Assembly (NCBI GenBank): GCA_902789225.1
Contig: CADANC010000001.1
Coordinates: 62,001-126,000, forward strand
Direction of reading: 5' to 3'
Source: an uncultured Erysipelotrichaceae bacterium
Lineage (GTDB): Bacteria > Bacillota_I > Bacilli_A > RF39 > UBA660
DNA length: 64,000 bases
In this document: positions 49,523 through 58,151 of the stretch, one piece after another
How the letters are laid out: the number at the start of each line of letters is the position of its first letter
Position numbering within the stretch: position 1 is the stretch's first letter
The notes under the pieces: model-generated
The model's input: the letters and a program-made list of their open reading frames with translations, nothing else
The model's database searches: none
Told to the model about the DNA's origin: nothing
Made by a program: the position numbers and the translations under genes

Positions 49523-50283
49523 TACATAGCTCTCCTTTTAGTAAAAGTATTATCTTCATCTTTACTATCTATGAACTCAATATATTCATGTGGATTTTCT
49601 ATCCTATTTGAACTAGGATAAAGAACAGTATTATTTTTATGAACTTCTTTTCTTTCAGTATCTAATCGTTCTTTAATAGTAGGCTCATTTTTAATACTAC
49701 TTCTAAGACTATCAAAAGCTCTACCAAAAACACTCATTCTACTATATTCATCTTTCAAATCAAGATATTTTTCTAAACTATCTCTAATTCTTCTATCTTG
49801 TAATTCTTTAAATTCAGGTAAATATTGTCTATCTATACCTATTTGTTCACTAATAATATCAATTCTTCTCATAAGAGTTTGAATATCAACATCATCTCTA
49901 TATTCACTCTTATTTAAATAATTCTTTATTTCTCCAACACCAATAGTTATATTATCTAAAATATTATAAGCATTTCTTTCACTTTCATCATCTACATCAA
50001 ATATGTATCTATTTTCATTTGAAACAATTCTATTGCGAAGAAATACATAATTATTTAGTAAGAAATCAATATTAGAACTTAAAATAGAAGGCATACTGTC
50101 AGTAAGAACCCCATCGTCATGAGCTCTAGTCAAAATATCAACAAATTCTTGAAACCCATATAATTTTCCTTCTCTACTTCCTTTAAGTGTATCATCATAA
50201 TGCACCCAATCTTCCTTAGATATTCTTTCTCTATCTCTAATAGTAAAGAAAGATTTAGGTCCCATAACTTCAACTATAGCCAT
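49522..50283 (-). CDS. Hypothetical 253-residue cytoplasmic protein
   Basis: The protein is helical and charged, without signal peptide or membrane segment. Landmarks are FFTIRDRERISKEDWVHYDD near the N-terminus and a long region rich in Arg/Asp (RRIDIISEQIGIDRQYLPEF). It lies 19 bp downstream of the cysteine-peptidase-like membrane gene and overlaps the 89-residue gene. No family recognised. Confidence 0.7.
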   Translation of the reverse strand: MAIVEVMGPKSFFTIRDRERISKEDWVHYDDTLKGSREGKLYGFQEFVDILTRAHDDGVLTDSMPSILSSNIDFLLNNYVFLRNRIVSNENRYIFDVDDESERNAYNILDNITIGVGEIKNYLNKSEYRDDVDIQTLMRRIDIISEQIGIDRQYLPEFKELQDRRIRDSLEKYLDLKDEYSRMSVFGRAFDSLRSSIKNEPTIKERLDTERKEVHKNNTVLYPSSNRIENPHEYIEFIDSKDEDNTFTKRRAM

Positions 50284-50302
50284 ATAATCACTCCTATCTA
50301 TA

Positions 50303-51586
50303 TTAATTACAATCTTGTATCAATTGCTTAGGTCTAACAACAATATATTTACCAGGACCCCAAGCATACATTTTTGGATTATCATCATCAATCTTAGATG
50401 TCCATTTATATTTTCTTCCTGTCATATAATAGCTTCCACCATCATATCCAGTAACAGTACCTTCTTTTTTATTAACTTCGCCAATAAAAGCAACATGTTC
50501 CCCTTTTGCCCCATTAATAGAAGATAAATCATAAGGATCAACCGTCCTATCAAAGAAATAAATAACATCTCCTACTTGAATATCACTCATCTTATAAATG
50601 ACTTCACTACTACGTATTCCCATATTATGAATACCTGCTTTATGATATACCATAGCAGCAGAATTACCACATTGAGTAGTAAAATTAAGTCCTAATTTTC
50701 CACTAATACCTTCATCAAATTTTGATGCAGGAAAGTTAGATTCAAATCTATATTTAGAAGTTCCAGGATAAAAAGCATCAGAAGAAGCACTCTTAAAAGT
50801 ACCACCCCAGGCATCACAATTTCCACCCCATTTACAATACTTTTCACCACTATCATAATCAAATCCATATAAGGCAATAAAACCATATACATATTCAACT
50901 ATTTCTCTAAATTCACTAGCTCGACTAACTTCAACATCTCTTCCATAATATTTACTAAAAACTCCACCAAGTTCATTTACATAATTTTGAAAATCACCAT
51001 CATATTTATTATTTATAACATCATAGAAATTATTAACATTTAAATCATCTTTATGATTACTAATAATAGAAGCAGTTTGACTAGTAAATGTAGCATCCAT
51101 ACCAGATACTTTAAAATTATTATTAGGACATACTGCATTAGGATTTATTCCGGTACTACCTCTTTCATAATCACCTTTATCAGTATAAACTTTCTGAATA
51201 GTTTTACCACTATTATCATCAATACCATCATTATTTTCATCTACAACAGTATTTCCAATATAGTTAGTACTAAGAGACACTTCATATTCTTCAACAGCAG
51301 ACCAACAAGAAGTAAAAGATGTTCTTTCACCAATAAGACCCATCACAAGATTAACAATTGCAGGTAATAAGAATAATACTACTAAAGCAATTAAAGAATT
51401 AATAATCTTTTTCTTATTCTTAGTAATAGCATTTATATCAGCAGCTTTAACTATATTGAATAAAATAATACTTAAAGATAGAATTGCTAAAATAGGCCCA
51501 ATAATCTGTAGTATCTTTAAAATATTTTTCAATATTTTAATTAAGACATATATATCATTGCAATACCAACCTTCTATAATATCCAT
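50303..51586 (-). CDS. Membrane protein with NlpC/P60- or CHAP-like cysteine peptidase domain
   Basis: The 427-residue protein begins with two membrane helices (ILQIIGPILAILSLSIILF and IINSLIALVVLFLLPAIV), spaced like those of TrbC/VirB2-type pilin proteins. A long external linker follows. The C-terminal domain (about 260-420) has Cys306 in TTQCGNSAAMVY and His364 in KGEHVAFIGEV, followed by TGYDGGSYYM. These match the catalytic Cys and His blocks of NlpC/P60 or CHAP cell-wall amidases. A peptidoglycan hydrolase is the best guess. Conjugation systems combine such elements, but no other transfer genes are seen. Confidence 0.7.
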   Translation of the reverse strand: MDIIEGWYCNDIYVLIKILKNILKILQIIGPILAILSLSIILFNIVKAADINAITKNKKKIINSLIALVVLFLLPAIVNLVMGLIGERTSFTSCWSAVEEYEVSLSTNYIGNTVVDENNDGIDDNSGKTIQKVYTDKGDYERGSTGINPNAVCPNNNFKVSGMDATFTSQTASIISNHKDDLNVNNFYDVINNKYDGDFQNYVNELGGVFSKYYGRDVEVSRASEFREIVEYVYGFIALYGFDYDSGEKYCKWGGNCDAWGGTFKSASSDAFYPGTSKYRFESNFPASKFDEGISGKLGLNFTTQCGNSAAMVYHKAGIHNMGIRSSEVIYKMSDIQVGDVIYFFDRTVDPYDLSSINGAKGEHVAFIGEVNKKEGTVTGYDGGSYYMTGRKYKWTSKIDDDNPKMYAWGPGKYIVVRPKQLIQDCN

Positions 51587-51609
51587 AAACTATCCTCTAT
51601 AATAATAAT

Positions 51610-51648
51610 ATAACAAAATAAAAATAATATCTAGTCTAAGATATTATT
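51610..51648 (-). terminator. Terminator of the PP2C-containing operon
   Basis: Perfect arms AATAATATCT (51623-51632) / AGATATTATT (51639-51648) followed by TTTTATTTTG on the minus strand. Confidence 0.78.
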
Positions 51649-52432
51649 TAATATAAATTACACCACTAGTATTATCTTTACCACTAAAAGGAGTAAATAA
51701 ATACTTATATTTAGATTTCAAATATTCAGGAATAACAAATTCCTTTTCTCCATAAACGGCTTTATCTATTATAGCATCCAATATTTTTTCTTTATCATTA
51801 CTTTTAATAATAGAAAATATTTCCTCTTCATCAAGTACATCAGTAACTCCATCAGAAAATAATACTATTCCATCAAATTCTTTATCTATAACATAACATC
51901 TACTTCTACATAAATCATTATTAAGACCAATACATCTAGTAATAAGATTATTATAAGTAAAATACTTTAAATCATTTTTATTAACATTACCATTTTTATA
52001 TAGACGATATACTTCACTATCATCTTCATTTACTTGTATAAACTCTTTATCAGTAAATATATAACATCTACTATCACCACAATTAATATTAATAGCTTTA
52101 TCATGATTAATAATAGTTACACATAAAGTAGTACCTACAGTATTTTCACCATATTTAGATATTATTAAATCATTTACTTTATGAATAATAGTATCAATTT
52201 TACCATATAAACTTTTTAAATCATTAAAACTATCTAATTTAGATTTCATAAAAAATTTATAAATAGAAGTAACCATTGTTTTAGAAGCAATTTCTCCATG
52301 TTCTTTTCCACCCATTCCATCAGCAAGAGCTAATAAAACGATATTTTCATCATCAGGATGTTTTGCTACACAAACAAAATCTTCATTTTTATTTCTATAT
52401 AAACCTATATCTGTTCTTGTTCCTAATATCAT
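51644..52432 (-). CDS. PP2C-type serine/threonine protein phosphatase
   Basis: The 262-residue protein has the PPM motifs RTDIGLYRNKNED, LALADGMGGKEHGE (metal-binding Asp), NCGDSRCYIF and IVLFSDGVTDVLDEEE. In Gram-positives such phosphatases (PrpC/Stp) oppose PASTA kinases that control wall growth, but no kinase gene is next to it. It lies two bases downstream of the pseudouridine synthase gene and forms one operon with it. Confidence 0.92.
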   Translation of the reverse strand: MILGTRTDIGLYRNKNEDFVCVAKHPDDENIVLLALADGMGGKEHGEIASKTMVTSIYKFFMKSKLDSFNDLKSLYGKIDTIIHKVNDLIISKYGENTVGTTLCVTIINHDKAININCGDSRCYIFTDKEFIQVNEDDSEVYRLYKNGNVNKNDLKYFTYNNLITRCIGLNNDLCRSRCYVIDKEFDGIVLFSDGVTDVLDEEEIFSIIKSNDKEKILDAIIDKAVYGEKEFVIPEYLKSKYKYLFTPFSGKDNTSGVIYIK

Positions 52433-52434
52433 AA

Positions 52435-53283
52435 TTACCCCTTCATTATTTTTTTAAACTCTGCAGGAATCTTACTTTCAAATAGTATATCTTTGCCTAT
52501 TACAGGATAATATAACTTTAATTTATCAGCATGTAAAAATAATCTCTTTCCATTATCTTTAATACCATAAGTCTTATCACCAACAATAGGATTACCTAAT
52601 TCTTTAAAAGTAACTCTAATCTGATTTCTTCTTCCAGTCTCAATTACTACTTTAACTAAACTATAATCTTTATTCTCTTTAACAACTTCATAATTAGTAA
52701 TAGCCTCTACTCCTAAATCTTTAGTAGTTGTATAAACTAATTTAGTTTTAGTTTCAGCTAAATAATTAACAATTTTATTATCTTTTTCTTCTAATTTACC
52801 ATGAACTACACAAATATATTCTCTAAGTTTTACATAATCATTCCAATTATCTTGTAACATATTCTTAGTACGTTCATCTTTCGCAAATATTATAACTCCA
52901 CTAGTATCTTTATCTAATCTATGAACAATAAATATTCTATTATTTTTATTTTTACTAACTAAATAATTTCTAACTATATGGTATAAAGTATTATACTTTT
53001 CATTATCAGTCGCAATAGTTAATAATCCACTAGGTTTATTAACTACAATTATATGATCATCTTCAAATAATATTTCAAAAGGAAGAATCACTTTATTCTT
53101 ACTTTTAGTATCAATAATAATAGTATTTCCTGAATAAACAGGATAATTATATTTAGTAGTTCTATTATTATTAACATAAATACTACCATGAGTAAGATAT
53201 TCTTTAATCTTCTTACGAGGCATATCTATATTATTAACTAAATAATCTAATAATTCTCCATCACTTTTAACAATTATTTCCAT
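52435..53283 (-). CDS. RluA-family 23S rRNA/tRNA pseudouridine synthase
   Basis: The 282-residue protein has an N-terminal S4 RNA-binding domain (PRKKIKEYLTHGSIYVNNNR) and the catalytic HRLDKDTSGVIIFAK block with its Asp nucleophile. It also has TGRRNQIRVTFKELGNPIVGD. This is the RluD/YlyB group; the exact uridines cannot be read from sequence. It follows the HAD gene by two bases. Confidence 0.92.
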   Translation of the reverse strand: MEIIVKSDGELLDYLVNNIDMPRKKIKEYLTHGSIYVNNNRTTKYNYPVYSGNTIIIDTKSKNKVILPFEILFEDDHIIVVNKPSGLLTIATDNEKYNTLYHIVRNYLVSKNKNNRIFIVHRLDKDTSGVIIFAKDERTKNMLQDNWNDYVKLREYICVVHGKLEEKDNKIVNYLAETKTKLVYTTTKDLGVEAITNYEVVKENKDYSLVKVVIETGRRNQIRVTFKELGNPIVGDKTYGIKDNGKRLFLHADKLKLYYPVIGKDILFESKIPAEFKKIMKG

Positions 53284-53285
53284 AT

Positions 53286-54053
53286 TTACACCTCAAAATA
53301 TTTAAGGATTACTTCATTTACTCCTAAACTTCTATCTAATTTAGTTACATATTTCGCAGCTTTCTTTATCTCTTTTTCTCCATTTTTAACACAATTACCA
53401 ATAGTATTAGATATTAAATTAAGATCATTACTATTTCCACCAACACTAACAACTTCATTTAATTTAATTTTCTTTTTATCACAAATCATTTTAATACTAT
53501 TAAGTTTATCTATATCTTTATAATTAATTTCAATGTATTTATCTTTACCATTAGTCTTAAAGAAATAATTAACATTAAATTGCTTAATATATTTAATAAT
53601 TTCATCTAAATCTTTCTTTTTATAATGAATAATTATTTGATATATATCATTCTTATGAAAAGATAAAAAATCATCCAAATCAGTTATTTCAATAGAAAAA
53701 TCATAATTATAAGCTTTACCTATATAATAAGTATCATTTAAAGTACAAAAAGCCATATCAAAGTCTTTTAGCTTTGCTAATTTTTTTAATGTAGTAACAG
53801 GAATATTCTTCTTATAAAGGACTTTATCATTATTCATATCATATAAATAAGCACCATTGTAACAAGATATATAGTCACTAAAAACATAACTATCATTATA
53901 ATCAATAATAGTTCTAAATAACGCAGATGTACTAACTGTAAATAAAATACCCTTACTTCTAATACGATCTATATTTAACATAGTATCTAAAGCAATAGCT
54001 TCATCTTTATTAATAAGCGTATTATAAAAACTACTTACCATCATCTTGTACAT
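53286..54053 (-). CDS. Cof-type HAD protein with lost catalytic residues (pseudo-phosphatase)
   Basis: The 255-residue protein follows the Cof/YidA HAD fold: a first strand, SYVFSDYISCYNGAYLYD (the cap-preceding xNGA block), and SVGGNSNDLNLI, which matches GDSxNDxxM. However, motif I reads MVSSFYNTLIN where active members have DLDGTLL, so both catalytic aspartates are gone, and the Asp of the last motif is Gly. The frame is intact and codon use is normal, so this is a conserved non-enzymatic or sensor protein rather than a decayed gene. It overlaps the PAP2 gene by 23 bases. Confidence 0.85.
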   Translation of the reverse strand: MYKMMVSSFYNTLINKDEAIALDTMLNIDRIRSKGILFTVSTSALFRTIIDYNDSYVFSDYISCYNGAYLYDMNNDKVLYKKNIPVTTLKKLAKLKDFDMAFCTLNDTYYIGKAYNYDFSIEITDLDDFLSFHKNDIYQIIIHYKKKDLDEIIKYIKQFNVNYFFKTNGKDKYIEINYKDIDKLNSIKMICDKKKIKLNEVVSVGGNSNDLNLISNTIGNCVKNGEKEIKKAAKYVTKLDRSLGVNEVILKYFEV

Positions 54054-54624
54054 ATCCTACACTCCTATCTAAAAAAGTTAATAATATGATAAACCCTTCT
54101 AAAAACCCACATAATACATCACTAAAATAATGTACTCCTAAATATATTCTACTAATACCAATAGATAGAATAATACAAACTATTATACCAATAACAAAGT
54201 ATTTAATAAACTTATTTTTAATAGTATTATTTAATTTATATATTAAATAGCCAAATACTAAAGAACTAATAAGAGAATGTCCTGAAGGAAAAGAATAACC
54301 CCTTTCATTTATCATTCTATTAATATCAGGTCTTTTTCTATGAACTAAAGTTTTCATAATAGTATTAAAACCTACTCCACCTAAAGATAAATAAATAATT
54401 TTAAAATCTTTAAAAACAAAGAATAAAGTTGGAACAAAAATAACCATAAAGATAATTCCACCCATATTAGTAATAAATAAAAAGTAATTATCAAAAAAAC
54501 TATTTCTAATTAAATTATTATAAACAAAACTATCAATAGGCTTAATCAATCCGGTAATAACTAAAATCATTATAAATATAAATAATACAACTAATATATT
54601 TCTAATAATAATTCTAGTCTTCAT
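54031..54624 (-). CDS. PAP2-family membrane phosphatase
   Basis: The 197-residue protein has about six membrane helices and all three PAP2 motifs: KTLVHRKRP (KX6RP), YSFPSGHS and SRIYLGVHYFSD. Members dephosphorylate undecaprenyl pyrophosphate or phosphatidic acid at the outer membrane face. A recycling role for the lipid carrier is plausible next to DgkA-type genes in this genome, but the substrate is not fixed. It overlaps the pgi gene by 11 bases. Confidence 0.92.
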   Translation of the reverse strand: MKTRIIIRNILVVLFIFIMILVITGLIKPIDSFVYNNLIRNSFFDNYFLFITNMGGIIFMVIFVPTLFFVFKDFKIIYLSLGGVGFNTIMKTLVHRKRPDINRMINERGYSFPSGHSLISSLVFGYLIYKLNNTIKNKFIKYFVIGIIVCIILSIGISRIYLGVHYFSDVLCGFLEGFIILLTFLDRSVGYVQDDGK

Positions 54625-55771
54625 TCAATTTCTTTCTTATTTCTTTTTTATATACTTCTACACCAGGTTGATCAAAAGGATTAATATCAAATAATATTCC
54701 AGAATAAGCAGCTGCATACATTAAAAACTTAACTAAATAACCAAAATTATATTCACTAGCTTCATCTAATTCAATCATATTAATAGAAACATTACCTTTA
54801 TAATGAGCTTCTCTAACAGCATCAATTATTTTATTATTAACTTCATTCATATCATTTGAACCAATCTTTAAATCATTATTATTTCTAACTACAATAAATG
54901 TTTCAAATAAGATTTTGTTTCCTTCTTGAATAAATTGCCCTAAAGAATGTAAATCTCTAGTAAATATTGTCGAAAAAGGAAGAACTCCTTTTCCATCTTT
55001 TCCTTCACTTTCTCCAAATAATTGTTTAATCCATTCTAAAAACATTCCATATTTAGGTTCAAATGAAACAAAGTTTTCAACATACTTTTTATTATCAAAC
55101 ATACTAACTCTAGTACCTGCATATTCAAATGACTTTTCTAATTCATTAAACTCATTATATCCTTGAACAAATTTGTTTATATTGATATTGAAAGCTAAAG
55201 GAAATAAATGAGCATCACTCATCATAGAGAATCTTCCCCCAAAATCTTCAGGAATACTAAATCTAAAATAATTATGTTTAATAGCTTCATCATATAAGAA
55301 ACCAGAAGTACCAGTAGTTGCAAAAATTCTATCACTTATTTCATCTTCACTATATCTAGTTTTCATATAATCAAGTAACATATTATAAGCAAGTTTTATT
55401 TCCATAGTATTTCCACTCTTACTAATAATATCAACAGAGAAATCTTTATTTTCTAAATAATTAAGTAAATCACTTAAATAATTATTACTTAGAGAATAAC
55501 CACAATAAATCACTTCAAATTTATCTTCAAAATAATATGATAAAGCATCATGAATAGCTTTACTTCCTAAATAAGATCCACCAATACCAACAACTACTAA
55601 AATAGAAGAATTTCTTTTAACTTTAGTAACCATTTTTTCAATATCAGGATTAATAGTAATATTATTAGTCCAACCAATCATATCATATTCATTTAATTTA
55701 GTATTGCACTTATCAAAATCTAAATAATTATTTTCAAAATAATTAGTACTTTCAAAGTCATATTTAATCAT
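54614..55771 (-). CDS. pgi: Glucose-6-phosphate isomerase
   Basis: The enzyme interconverts glucose 6-phosphate and fructose 6-phosphate in glycolysis. The 385-residue protein has VVVGIGGSYLGSKAI, SKSGNTMEIKL, FGGRFSMMSDAHLFPLAF and HSLGQFIQEGNKILFET, all diagnostic. It is about 50 residues shorter than Bacillus Pgi, mostly at the ends. The ATG at 55771 has TAAGGAGG upstream. First gene of an overlapping operon with PAP2, the HAD protein, the pseudouridine synthase and PP2C. Confidence 0.95.
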   Translation of the reverse strand: MIKYDFESTNYFENNYLDFDKCNTKLNEYDMIGWTNNITINPDIEKMVTKVKRNSSILVVVGIGGSYLGSKAIHDALSYYFEDKFEVIYCGYSLSNNYLSDLLNYLENKDFSVDIISKSGNTMEIKLAYNMLLDYMKTRYSEDEISDRIFATTGTSGFLYDEAIKHNYFRFSIPEDFGGRFSMMSDAHLFPLAFNININKFVQGYNEFNELEKSFEYAGTRVSMFDNKKYVENFVSFEPKYGMFLEWIKQLFGESEGKDGKGVLPFSTIFTRDLHSLGQFIQEGNKILFETFIVVRNNNDLKIGSNDMNEVNNKIIDAVREAHYKGNVSINMIELDEASEYNFGYLVKFLMYAAAYSGILFDINPFDQPGVEVYKKEIRKKLNED

Positions 55772-55789
55772 AAAAAGCCTCCTTAAATT

Positions 55790-55798
55790 ATTATAACA
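55790..55798 (-). promoter_or_regulatory. Extended -10 promoter of pgi operon
   Basis: TGTTATAAT a few bases after the preceding terminator T-run, 18 bp before the pgi start. Confidence 0.6.
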
Positions 55799-55803
55799 TA
55801 TCA

Positions 55804-55832
55804 ATAAAAAAAGAAGTGAATAATCACTTCTT
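55804..55832 (-). terminator. Terminator of SpaA-like gene 1
   Basis: Perfect arms AAGAAGTGA (55811-55819) / TCACTTCTT (55824-55832) with a seven-T run on the minus strand. Confidence 0.87.
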
Positions 55833-55834
55833 AA

Positions 55835-56833
55835 TTAATTAGATTTTACTCTTCTTGTATAAAAGATTACTGATAAACCAATTACTAATAATAATGCAAC
55901 TATTCCAATAGTTCCAGCTGTTTCAGGATTAACAATTATATCTTCTTTTTCATCAACTAGATTAATTGGACATAAATATTCTTCTATATCATCACTAAAT
56001 CTTTCTTCAATATCTTCTCTACTAACTGGTAGTTCTTCATCTATATCACAATCATCATCTATAATTGCTCCATTTTTTTCAAATACTTCTATAGTTTCAT
56101 TATAATCTGATTCAAACAATTCATTATTTATTTTATCAAATAATGCTACGTAGTCTACTCCATCACTATATTCAAAATATGCAGGAACTCCAAACCTACC
56201 ATAACTTCCTGGAGCAGAAGCTAAATTTACCCTAATATATCCATAATTATCATCTCTATAATCATCAAAACCTATAAAAACATAAGCAGGAACTATTATA
56301 TTTTTAGTTTTATATCCAGCAGGCACTTTACTTTCTTCAATCTTTAAAGGTACAAAGAATTCAACATAATACCCACCATCATATGGATCAGAATAAGTTA
56401 TAGGTAAATCTAACATATCATATAAATCATCAGCAGATTGTGCATTTTTAATAACATCACTATATTTACTAGGTATAATATCAAGTATTTTCATTAATGT
56501 ATTATCATTGGAATATTCATCATCTATTTTAAATTCTTGATCTGTATTTTCTCTTTTTGCCTTACCTATTAGAACATTTTTACTGTGAACCTCAATTAAA
56601 TAATCTCCATCCCCCTCATAACTAGATGAATGAGAAATAGTATTATTAAAGTCTTTTAAAGTAAAAATAGCTCCTTCTAATGGTTTCTTATTAATATCAG
56701 TCTTATGAATCGGAATAGTTATATCAATTGATGCTCTATCAGAATATAAATAATAATCTTCTGCATTAACATTGATACCAATCATCATTACAAATATTAC
56801 TATAATTGTTAAAAACTTTACATATTTCTTCAT
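55835..56833 (-). CDS. SpaA-like surface protein with C-terminal sorting-type signal (copy 1)
   Basis: The 332-residue protein has a signal peptide (ending VNAED). Next is a SpaA-type prealbumin-like domain (IPIHKTDINKKPLEGAIFTLKD) with the Lys and Glu that can form an isopeptide bond. A beta-rich middle follows. The C-terminus reads NPETAGTIGIVALLLVIGLS then FYTRRVKSN, the order of a sortase signal (motif, hydrophobic stretch, basic tail). The motif NPETAG is not the usual LPxTG. No sortase gene is in the window. The start at 56833 follows TAGGAGG. Confidence 0.82.
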   Translation of the reverse strand: MKKYVKFLTIIVIFVMMIGINVNAEDYYLYSDRASIDITIPIHKTDINKKPLEGAIFTLKDFNNTISHSSSYEGDGDYLIEVHSKNVLIGKAKRENTDQEFKIDDEYSNDNTLMKILDIIPSKYSDVIKNAQSADDLYDMLDLPITYSDPYDGGYYVEFFVPLKIEESKVPAGYKTKNIIVPAYVFIGFDDYRDDNYGYIRVNLASAPGSYGRFGVPAYFEYSDGVDYVALFDKINNELFESDYNETIEVFEKNGAIIDDDCDIDEELPVSREDIEERFSDDIEEYLCPINLVDEKEDIIVNPETAGTIGIVALLLVIGLSVIFYTRRVKSN

Positions 56834-56914
56834 AAATTGTCCTCCTACTATCAAAAGTATAACAATAAGTAATTATTAAAACAACACTTTCGTGTTATTT
56901 GTAGATATCTTTAC

Positions 56915-56942
56915 ATGCAAAAAAAGACTTAAAAAGTCTTTT
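56915..56942 (-). terminator. Terminator of SpaA-like gene 2
   Basis: AAAAGACTT (56922-56930) / AAGTCTTTT (56934-56942) followed by TTTTTTTGC on the minus strand. Confidence 0.85.
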
Positions 56943-58014
56943 AATTATTATTTACTTTTCTTTTATTGATAACTAAAACAAAACTAATTATTGCAAATAA
57001 TACAACTATACCAATAGTTCCAGCAGTTTCAGGATTAACAATTATGTTTTGCTTTTTATTTTTTATATTAATAACGCAATAGCAATCTTCTATTTCATCA
57101 TCAAATCTAGCATCAATATCCATCTTACGTTTAGGTCCACCAGAACAAGAATATATCTTTCCAAGTAACACCCCATCTTTTAATTTAAATTGAATATCTT
57201 CAAAAGATTCTCTTCTTAAAATTGATTCTTCGTTAACAACTGGACAATCAACATTTTTAGTATTATATCCAGCATTTTCAAATATTTTTTCCCAAGAAAC
57301 TTCTGCTCCATTAGCAAACATATTCTTATTTAAATTGTTATAAATTGAATTATAGTCTTTAGAAGAATCATATTCAAAGTATCCAGGGAAATTATAAGGT
57401 ACTTCAACAACATTTAAATAAGCAGAAATACTTATATTTTTTTCATAAAAATCATCATAATATTCACTTCTTGCTTCTATATCTTCTCTTCTAGATGATT
57501 CACCATTAATTTTATTAAAATAAATTGAAACTCTACCTGTCACAACATAATCTTGTTTTTGATAACCTGTAGGTACAACAGTTTCTTCCACTCTTAATGG
57601 GACAATAAAACCAACATCAGCATAATCTTCATCTGCATTAACATACATATCATCTCTATCTTGTAATGCAAGAACATCTTCCCATGAATCTATACTCATA
57701 ATTACTTCTTTATAATTAGAAGGTAATGCATTAATTATTCTATCTAAAGAATCTTCATTCCATACATCTTTTTTAATTAGATAATCTCCATCTTTTTCAT
57801 CACTTGATGAATAAGAAATAGCATTATTAAAATCTTTTAATGTGAATATTGCGCCTTCTAATCCTTTACCATTCTCATCAGTTTTATGAATTGGTAAAAC
57901 AACATTAATTTCTGATTGTTCTTGTAAAATTCTTTCAAAAGCATAAACATTAATTCCAGTTGAGACTACAAAAACTGTTATTAAACATAAAAATATTTTT
58001 AAATAATTTTTCAT
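56941..58014 (-). CDS. SpaA-like surface protein with C-terminal sorting-type signal (copy 2)
   Basis: The 357-residue protein is a paralogue of the next gene: the same order of signal peptide, LPIHKTDENGKGLEGAIFTL domain, variable middle and NPETAGTIGIVVLFAIISF tail with a KRKVNNN end. The middle region differs and adds a CSGGPKRKMDID segment. The ATG at 58014 follows TTAGGAGG. Tandem duplication followed by divergence is the simple reading; both probably expose adhesin- or pilin-like domains. Confidence 0.82.
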   Translation of the reverse strand: MKNYLKIFLCLITVFVVSTGINVYAFERILQEQSEINVVLPIHKTDENGKGLEGAIFTLKDFNNAISYSSSDEKDGDYLIKKDVWNEDSLDRIINALPSNYKEVIMSIDSWEDVLALQDRDDMYVNADEDYADVGFIVPLRVEETVVPTGYQKQDYVVTGRVSIYFNKINGESSRREDIEARSEYYDDFYEKNISISAYLNVVEVPYNFPGYFEYDSSKDYNSIYNNLNKNMFANGAEVSWEKIFENAGYNTKNVDCPVVNEESILRRESFEDIQFKLKDGVLLGKIYSCSGGPKRKMDIDARFDDEIEDCYCVINIKNKKQNIIVNPETAGTIGIVVLFAIISFVLVINKRKVNNN

Positions 58015-58116
58015 AAATCCTCCTAACAATAATAAGTATAATTAATAAACAAATTATAAATCAATTATAAAAAATAAGATTTACAGTTTAATAAACATAA
58101 AAAGATTTTTTTTGTA

Positions 58117-58151
58117 AATAAAAAAAGAAATAATATTCTTATTATTTCTTT
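58117..58151 (-). terminator. Terminator of the beta-1,2-glucan synthase-like gene
   Basis: Perfect 12-bp arms AAAGAAATAATA (58124-58135) / TATTATTTCTTT (58140-58151) followed by TTTTTATTTAC on the minus strand. The 58015-58116 gap has no other feature. Confidence 0.85.

Noticed and set aside
50303-51586. Part of an integrated conjugative element
   Set aside because: Despite TrbC-like helices and a nearby HerA-like ATPase, no relaxase, coupling protein, VirB4, integrase or attachment repeats are visible and the surroundings are housekeeping genes.
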